DNA from: Apium graveolens | Taxonomy: Eukaryota > Streptophyta > Magnoliopsida > Apiales > Apiaceae | Assembly: GCF_009905375.1 (NCBI RefSeq) | Contig: NW_027420787.1 | Span: forward strand, 1 to 64,000 | Length of the DNA stretch: 64,000 nt | Direction: 5' to 3' | In this document: positions 59,301 through 64,000 of the stretch, in pieces | Numbering within the stretch: the first letter of the stretch is position 1 | Layout of the letters: every line of letters starts with the position of its first letter | Made by a program: the position numbers and the translations under genes | Notes under the pieces: model-generated | Told to the model about the DNA's origin: nothing | Seen by the model: the letters and a program-made list of their open reading frames with translations, nothing else | Database searches by the model: none

Positions 59301-60164
59301 CTTCTGCGTGTCCACCACATAGGCTAGGTAGGCTTCACTTCCTTTTCGTAGCATCCTTTTGGCCTGAGCCATGGTCAAAAATTTCTGCGTCTGCCTCTTT
59401 CCTCTAAATATAACTTCTTTCTTCTCGGGGATATTTAACTTAACTTTCTTCCCTTTACAGTCTATCTGAGCATCGTTGCTAGATAGCCAGTCCATCCCCA
59501 AAATCACATCAAACTCCCCTAATTTAAAAGGAATCAGATCAACACTGAAAGATTGCTCCCCTATGCCTATCTCACAGGCGGGGTGAATCTGGTTAACGGG
59601 AATAATTTCATGATTGGCTATTTCTACTTGTAAGGGTTCTATCAAAGGTTTAGCCTTAAGTCTTAACTTACGCGCAAAGTCCTTTGATATAAAAGATTTA
59701 GTTGCTCCCGAATCAAATAAAACATTTGCACTGACTGAATTTAGAGAAAGGGTACCTGCTATCACATCTGAATCTTTCATAGCATCCTGGACTGTCATGT
59801 TGAAAGTCCTCGCAGTAGGTGGCTTATTAGAAGCAGCCCTGCTTACTCCCGAAGCTGCTGGTTTGTTCATTGGGCATTCCTTCTTCCAATGACCCGGGCG
59901 TCCACACTGATGACAATTGGTGGTTGGAACGACGGCAGGGGTTGATGATGGGCACTTATTTGCATAGTGGCCCTCCCGACTGCACTTAAAACAGGTTACT
60001 GGCCTTTCCTTACACTCCCCAGTGTGATTCCTTCCACATATGTTACAGGCTGGCAATGGGGGCCGAGACTGGTTGGAATAGGACGTTCTTGACTTCTGAC
60101 CGCCCTGGCTCACACTCACACTCATTGGTCGCTTAAACCCAGTGTTCCTTCCTGGTAGGGACAC
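56394..60164 (-). CDS. E4 nucleocapsid-pol polyprotein with chromodomain, about 1,240-1,256 aa
   Basis: The frame is open from 60170 to the stop at 56394; the first ATG is at 60125, and the codon at 60164 is GTG. Order: three zinc knuckles (residues 40-51, 58-71 and 84-97, CX2CX4HX4C in the latter two); aspartic protease DSGA (151-154); reverse transcriptase with FIDDILIY (483-490); RNase H with SDAS (631-634) and TDHKSL; integrase with HHCC (H841/H848, C878, C881) and D911, D972 and E1008 in D,35E spacing; GPF motif (1146-1148); C-terminal chromodomain (about 1200-1252, with aromatic W1230 and W1240). This is the standard order of Tekay/Del chromoviruses, whose chromodomain is thought to guide insertion to heterochromatin. 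All catalytic motifs are present. The capsid part of gag is missing upstream, and no in-frame ATG precedes the first zinc knuckle except at 60125. Confidence 0.93.
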   Translation of the reverse strand: MSLPGRNTGFKRPMSVSVSQGGQKSRTSYSNQSRPPLPACNICGRNHTGECKERPVTCFKCSREGHYANKCPSSTPAVVPTTNCHQCGRPGHWKKECPMNKPAASGVSRAASNKPPTARTFNMTVQDAMKDSDVIAGTLSLNSVSANVLFDSGATKSFISKDFARKLRLKAKPLIEPLQVEIANHEIIPVNQIHPACEIGIGEQSFSVDLIPFKLGEFDVILGMDWLSSNDAQIDCKGKKVKLNIPEKKEVIFRGKRQTQKFLTMAQAKRMLRKGSEAYLAYVVDTQKEVPNLQDIPVVNEFEDVFPQDLPGLPPDRVIEFAIELAPGTAPVSKAPYRLAPLEMKELAIQLQELLDKGMIRPSVSPWGAPVLFVKKKDGSMRLCIDYRELNKLTIKNRYPLPRIDDLFNQLKDAVYFSKIDLRTGYHQLKIKPEDISKTAFRTRYGHYEFLVMSFGLTNAPAAFMDLMNRVFKKYLDKCVIVFIDDILIYSRTEAEHAEHLRIALGILREEQLYAKFSKCEFWRNEVQFLGHVINKEGVLVDPSKIEAVSNWERPTTPTEVRSFIGLAGYYRRFVQDFAKIAAPLTRLTRKTEKFEWTEKCENSFQELKKRLITAPVLALPDGKGDFVIYSDASHKGLGCVLMQHGKVIAYASRQLKEYEIRYPTHDLELAAIVFALKIWRHYLYGEKCEIFTDHKSLKYIFTQKELNMRQRRWLELIKDYDCEILYHPGKANVVADALSRKERLRMITTSEELIRDFEKMEIEVKVTGTETEKLFEISMQPELLEKIRLCQEKTMNEDRESMTGEEIHTEKDDKGIMRYSYRIWVPNVQELKNEILDESHSSRYSIHPGITKMYRDLKEYYWWPNMKRDVAEWVNKCLTCQRVKAEHQRPSGLLRPLEIPEWKWEQIAMDFVVGLPRTKANHDAIWVIIDRLTKSAHFIPINERYTVNRLVDIYLKEIVTRHGVPTSIVSDRDPRFNSRFWRSFQECAGTKLNMSTAYHPQTDGQSERTIQTLEDMLRVCAIDLKGSWDDHLPLIEFSYNNSFHASIGMPPYEALYERRCRSPLYWDEVGERKMLGPEVVQRTKDIVDLIRGRLVAAQDRQKKYADLARKDKEYEVGDLVLLKVSPWKGLMRFGKKGKLSPRYIGPFEILRRIGKLAYELALPPNLQQVHNVFHVSMLRRYHRDARHIVEYEQVDMQPDLTYVEKPVRIIDKKEQVLRNKVIKLVRVLWQNHNVEESTWELESAMLEKYPHLFSV

Positions 60165-60340
60165 TGCTCCTCAGCTACTGGGACCTCATCCGGGTCCTCC
60201 TCATCTGAAATAGCAATGACCTCCGTCTCTGACTCCTCTGAGGGGTCCTCCTCATCCTCCTCCATCTCAGGCTCCTCCTGATCCTCAACATCTAGCAATG
60301 CCTCATCATGCTCACGCTCGAACATCTCAGGGTCCTCCAT
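60122..60340 (-). pseudogene. E4 acidic gag N-terminus, truncated (72 aa)
   Basis: Starts MEDPEMFEREHDEALL and continues with a Glu/Asp-rich stretch, then ends at 60122 in a different frame from pol, overlapping the pol frame by about 48 nt. In Tekay elements this acidic start is followed by several hundred residues of capsid. Here the zinc-knuckle/pol frame follows at once, so the capsid coding part was deleted and the frame changed. Confidence 0.75.
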
Positions 60341-60521
60341 CTCAGGCGCCTACACATTAAACGAGCTAAGTTACTATCATGATACTTATAAGGGTTCCCG
60401 TAAGGGTTTTAACTGTCAGCACTACTTTAAGTAGTCCGACCATGAACTTGGCAAGAGTTCTTATTATCTTTGTGAGTTTATTATTATATCGTCGCATCAT
60501 CTCTGAGGTTTATAACGCTTA
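60341..60521 (-). other. E4 leader between primer site and gag start
   Basis: About 180 nt, conserved in E1 and E2 (for example the CTTGCCAAGTTCAT stretch). It may hold packaging or dimer signals; none is proven. Confidence 0.6.
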
Positions 60522-60533
60522 GCTCTGATACCA
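60522..60533 (-). other. Primer binding site of E4 (initiator Met tRNA type)
   Basis: The plus strand reads GCTCTGATACCA, 4 nt from the LTR start at 60538. Confidence 0.9.
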
Positions 60534-60537
60534 TTTC

Positions 60538-62374
60538 TGTAACACCCCCAGATCCGGGGTCGGGGATCCGGGTTGTCACGGTCTTTCTTTCCACAATATC
60601 ACTTCACTTAATTAATAATAAATAACCTCATGCTGTGACCCCATACTAACACACACCACAACCCGTTATAGTCTCAGAGATGAAATTGAAATAAGTACAA
60701 GTCTTTGAATCCACAATTTTAAAATTATTACAACCCAAAACGATTACTTGATAATTTACAGTTAATTGCCATTATCTGCCACAAGTTATAATTATACATA
60801 ATTTGATTCTCAAAAGTAGATGGTCTAAACTACAGTGGATCTACCTCTGCAGCTATAGCAGCTACAACATCATCGGGAAGACGCGGGACGCTTCCCACGC
60901 GCTTGCGCTGGGTCTGCTGGAGTCTGGCCATCTCTCCTAACTGTTGTTGTGTGATGAAGAAATAAAGCAAGAGTGAGCCTTACAGCTCGCAAGATAATAT
61001 ATATAGTGATAACAATAATATAAGTATCTAAATGGATACTTAATAGCATCTCTATCATATGCAAGATAATTACTTACTAGATATAAGTAAAAACAAGGAA
61101 TGAAGTTACCAATACTTCACCACACTTATATCATATATAAAGTTACTTGAACTGCCACCGTTCGAAGTATTATAAGTTTTAAGAAAAACACCCCATAGAT
61201 GAGACCACAAGTTAAGACTTGAATAGATTCAATCTTTGAAATATTATTGAATGAAAAAGTTATGAGATACTTTATTTAGTCCCGGTATATATATATCCAC
61301 ATATATATACCCCTTTAAACATTTCCTGGAACCTCTGTTATGTAAAGTATGAACAGAGTTTGAAACATCCAATGAATTTTGGAAAGGAAAAGAATTTTGG
61401 CATAAACCAGATATCTTGCTGATCAGGCAAAGATACCAATAAGTAACCTTTTCTACTGTAGATGGATGAATTCCTCACTGGTCATCACCCTGGCCGCATT
61501 AGGACCTCGCACTAGACCGTTACCCGGCCCCTCACGCGTTGATGGACTGCCACCCAGCCACTTACACAATAATAGACCGTACCCCGGCCTGTCGCTTATG
61601 CCGACTCAATCAAATGGACTTACTTCCCGAACATTGGGCAAGTAATCAAATTGTTTTCTCAAAACAGCAACCTCGTTGCGAATATAAAATACACCACAGA
61701 GCCGGATTCCCCAGGTTTTGAGCGAGTATTTAAATCCCCTTAAAAGGAAGATCTTAAATATAAAAAAAAGAGTTTTGGGATCCACTCTGACTTTTAAAAA
61801 TCATTTTGAAGACTCGAAAACACTTTAAAGAGTGTTTGGAGTAAAGCTGATTTAATGAAGTAAATCAGTCCCCAGAATATTTAGAAAATGACCGAATATT
61901 ATTATTTAAATAATATTCCCATAAAGAATAATCTTTTATAAAAATAATTGAAGTAGAAGTTTTAAAACTTATACTTGAAACGAGTATTAAATAACCAAAG
62001 ATATACTTATATGAAAGTATTATCTTTATTTGAATAATCGAAAATAAGTTTGATTATTAACACCTTATTCTTTAATAAAATAAAGAATATATTTCAGCAA
62101 ATAATCGGAGTCATAGATCCTCAAATGAATATTCAAATAATATTCATTAAATAATATAAACTGAGTCATAAGCCTTCGAATGAATATTCAAATAATATTC
62201 AGATAAATAAATAAAAGGAGTCATAAGTCCTCGAATGAATATTCAAAATAATATTCATTTAATATAAAGGAGTCATACGCCTTCGAATAATATTCGAAAT
62301 AATATTCAATAATAAAATAAAGTTAAAGTTATCGAATAAACCTTATTCGATTAATAGTTTTAAAAACTATGACC

Positions 62375-62412
<38 letters not shown>

Positions 62413-64000
62413 CCATATCCATATATACAAAATCTACTCGGGATCCTCGACTCCCGGTTTTAGAAAATATTTTCACCTTTGGGTCCCTATACTAAGGGTA
62501 TATGCAAGATACCGCTATCCTCTAGCATAGGTATTATCAACTAAACCAACAGATATATATTTCAAGAATATGAAACATGCATGCATATATACCATATCAC
62601 ATGCTACAATATATCGCAAGAATTTGCTAAATAACCAACATGCATCTATCGCAAGATAATGCATATACAAGTGTATACATCACAACAACAGTATAACGGA
62701 TAGAATACTTGCCTGAGCGACTTGGGGGTGAGAAGGGCTCGGGACGAGTCTGATAACCTATAAACAACAAGTAAGTTGGAATTAAACCAAAATCACTTGT
62801 AAATATATGCTTTAACTAACTTAGACTCTAATTCTAGTTTTGCGCTCACCGATTTGCTTAAGTCACTCGGGTACCCTCGGCTCCACCATTTTTAATAATT
62901 TAACCTTTACGAGTTTTAAAGCGATTCCTTCGCGAATGACTTACCAACTGCCTAACACACTTACCATAAATGTTTCACACATTAATTAACCCTTTTTGGT
63001 CTTTAACCTACATTCCAAAGTAAGGCGAGGGAAAAAGTTTCGTTCGCGAAACGCCGTTACTTGAAACGGTCGTTTCTCCTAAACCGTAAATCGGAATCGA
63101 ACGAACTACATATCAAAACGAAGCTCGTAACAGGAGCTATCTAAACATGGCAGTGGTCACAATCTAGCAGGGGGTTCTCGGGTCCTAATGCTATGCACAA
63201 GAACAGTCCAAAGAAAATCGGACGTTACGACGGCTATGTTTACGCGATTTCCAATTTTTAAACCATCCACAATCAACCCAAATCAACCTCAAATCCAACA
63301 TACAACCATCCTCCATCCTTATCACATCATAACCACCCCAACCAATTCAATTTAATCTTTCATACTTATGCTTAAACTTAACTTTAATCATTCTTAAGTT
63401 CTTTTAAATCAAAACCACAATAATTACCATTCCATTCACTACCATACCAAATCTCAAACTCTAAATCATAACAACAAGATACAATATCAACCCACTACTC
63501 AAAATCACCTTATAATATATATGAACCTAGGGTTTGGAAATGGTATACCTTCCTTGAAGTGGTGGGTGGAGCTAGGAAGCCTTAAGAAGCTTTGAGAAGC
63601 CTTAGGAAAGCTTGGATCTTCAAGAAAACAAGAAAAAGTTCAAGTTAAAAACTTGAAAACACTATTCATTGTCTTCTTCCTTGATTAAATGAAGAAGTTA
63701 GAGAAAGAATTAATGGCTTAAACTCATGATATAGCCATAACTAAGCATAAAGATGATTAGGGAATTTTCTTACCAATTTAGGATGCTTGGATCTTGATTT
63801 TTGAAAAATCTATGCCTTTAAAATGTAAAAAGCCGAGAGCTCCTAAGAACAAATGCCTTGGTTGTGTTTGATTTTTTTGATGAAATGATTTTGCTAGCTT
63901 GGTTGGCTTGATTTGTATTTGATTTAGTAAATTACTACCTTGCCCTTGAATTTGTGTGGTCCTTATTCAACCACACCTCCTTCCTTCCCATGTCATGCTT
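60538..64000 (-). repeat. E4 5' LTR, cut by the window end
   Basis: Aligns with 52397-55855 with about ten substitutions (for example GGGGTC versus GGGGTT, CATGCATGC versus CAGGCATGC) and a longer AT tract near 62380-62410. The U3 end lies outside the window. No gene. Confidence 0.92.

Larger units (their letters stand above)
45642..64000 (-). mobile_element. E3: third Tekay/Del-like non-autonomous element (runs off the window, interrupted by E4)
   Basis: Starts TGTAACACCCCC directly after satellite GACTTACAT; the expected TSD is TACAT, whose second copy is outside the window. 3' LTR 45642-49771, polypurine tract at 49772, decayed interior 49790-52396, then E4. The rest of its interior and its 5' LTR should lie beyond 64000. 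It uses the same satellite position and orientation as E1. Confidence 0.85.
52397..64000 (-). mobile_element. E4: Tekay-type chromovirus with intact pol and deleted gag (runs off the window)
   Basis: Inserted in E3 after TTACC (52392-52396); the uninterrupted site is visible in E1 at 22001-22005 and in E2 at 30702-30706. 3' LTR 52397-56360, polypurine tract 56361, pol 56394-60164, acidic gag start 60122-60340, primer site 60522-60533, 5' LTR from 60538. By comparison with the left LTR it should end near 64505, making about 12.1 kb. The overlapping parts of its LTRs differ at roughly ten positions plus AT-repeat length, so it is young. Confidence 0.92.

Noticed and set aside
60122..60340. Programmed frameshift between the acidic gag start and pol in E4
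   Set aside because: The frames overlap, but the capsid domain is absent altogether. A deletion explains the layout better than a recoding site, and I see no slippery heptamer with a clear structure.

Overview
This window is repeat-rich plant nuclear DNA, probably (peri)centromeric or other heterochromatin. The evidence is a 180-bp tandem satellite invaded by nested Ty3/gypsy LTR retrotransposons, one carrying a chromodomain, priming sites of plant type, and a spliced plant-type transposon gene. A eudicot seems likely but I cannot name the species. I see no host housekeeping gene, no rRNA or tRNA gene and nothing prokaryotic.

Layout. (1) 1-4089 and 43216-45641 are two halves of one satellite array; removing the insertion and one target duplication restores an exact 180-bp monomer. 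(2) E1 (4090-43215, minus strand) is a Tekay/Del-like LTR element with about 4.1-kb LTRs and a decayed interior, inserted in the satellite with TSD TGCAT. (3) A young Tat-lineage element (6565-17745, minus strand, 549-bp LTRs, TSD GGTAC) lies inside the left LTR of E1. It has an intact 1,901-residue gag-pol and, on the opposite strand, a three-exon gene for a 580-residue protein with its own TATA box. (4) E2 (23464-37615, plus strand, TSD AGTTC), a sibling of E1, is inserted into E1's interior in the opposite orientation. (5) E3 (45642 to beyond the window, minus strand), a third sibling, is inserted in the satellite at exactly the same monomer position as E1. (6) E4 (52397 to beyond the window, minus strand) is a recent Tekay-type element with an intact pol and chromodomain but without the capsid part of gag, inserted into E3.

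How the parts relate. E1, E2 and E3 share the same broken interior, yet the LTR pairs of E1 and E2 are nearly identical. This points to a non-autonomous family moved in trans, possibly by pol from E4-like elements (inference). The interior is an old gag-PR-RT-RH-INT series plus a second, fresher RT-tail/RNase H/INT-start fragment placed before gag. Order of events: satellite, then E1 and E3, then E2 and Tat into E1, and E4 into E3. The most unusual items are the independent spliced antisense gene of the Tat element with a dense TGGGCY promoter array, the same-nucleotide insertions of E1 and E3, the hypervariable cassette inside the long LTRs, and the six-monomer higher-order satellite block.
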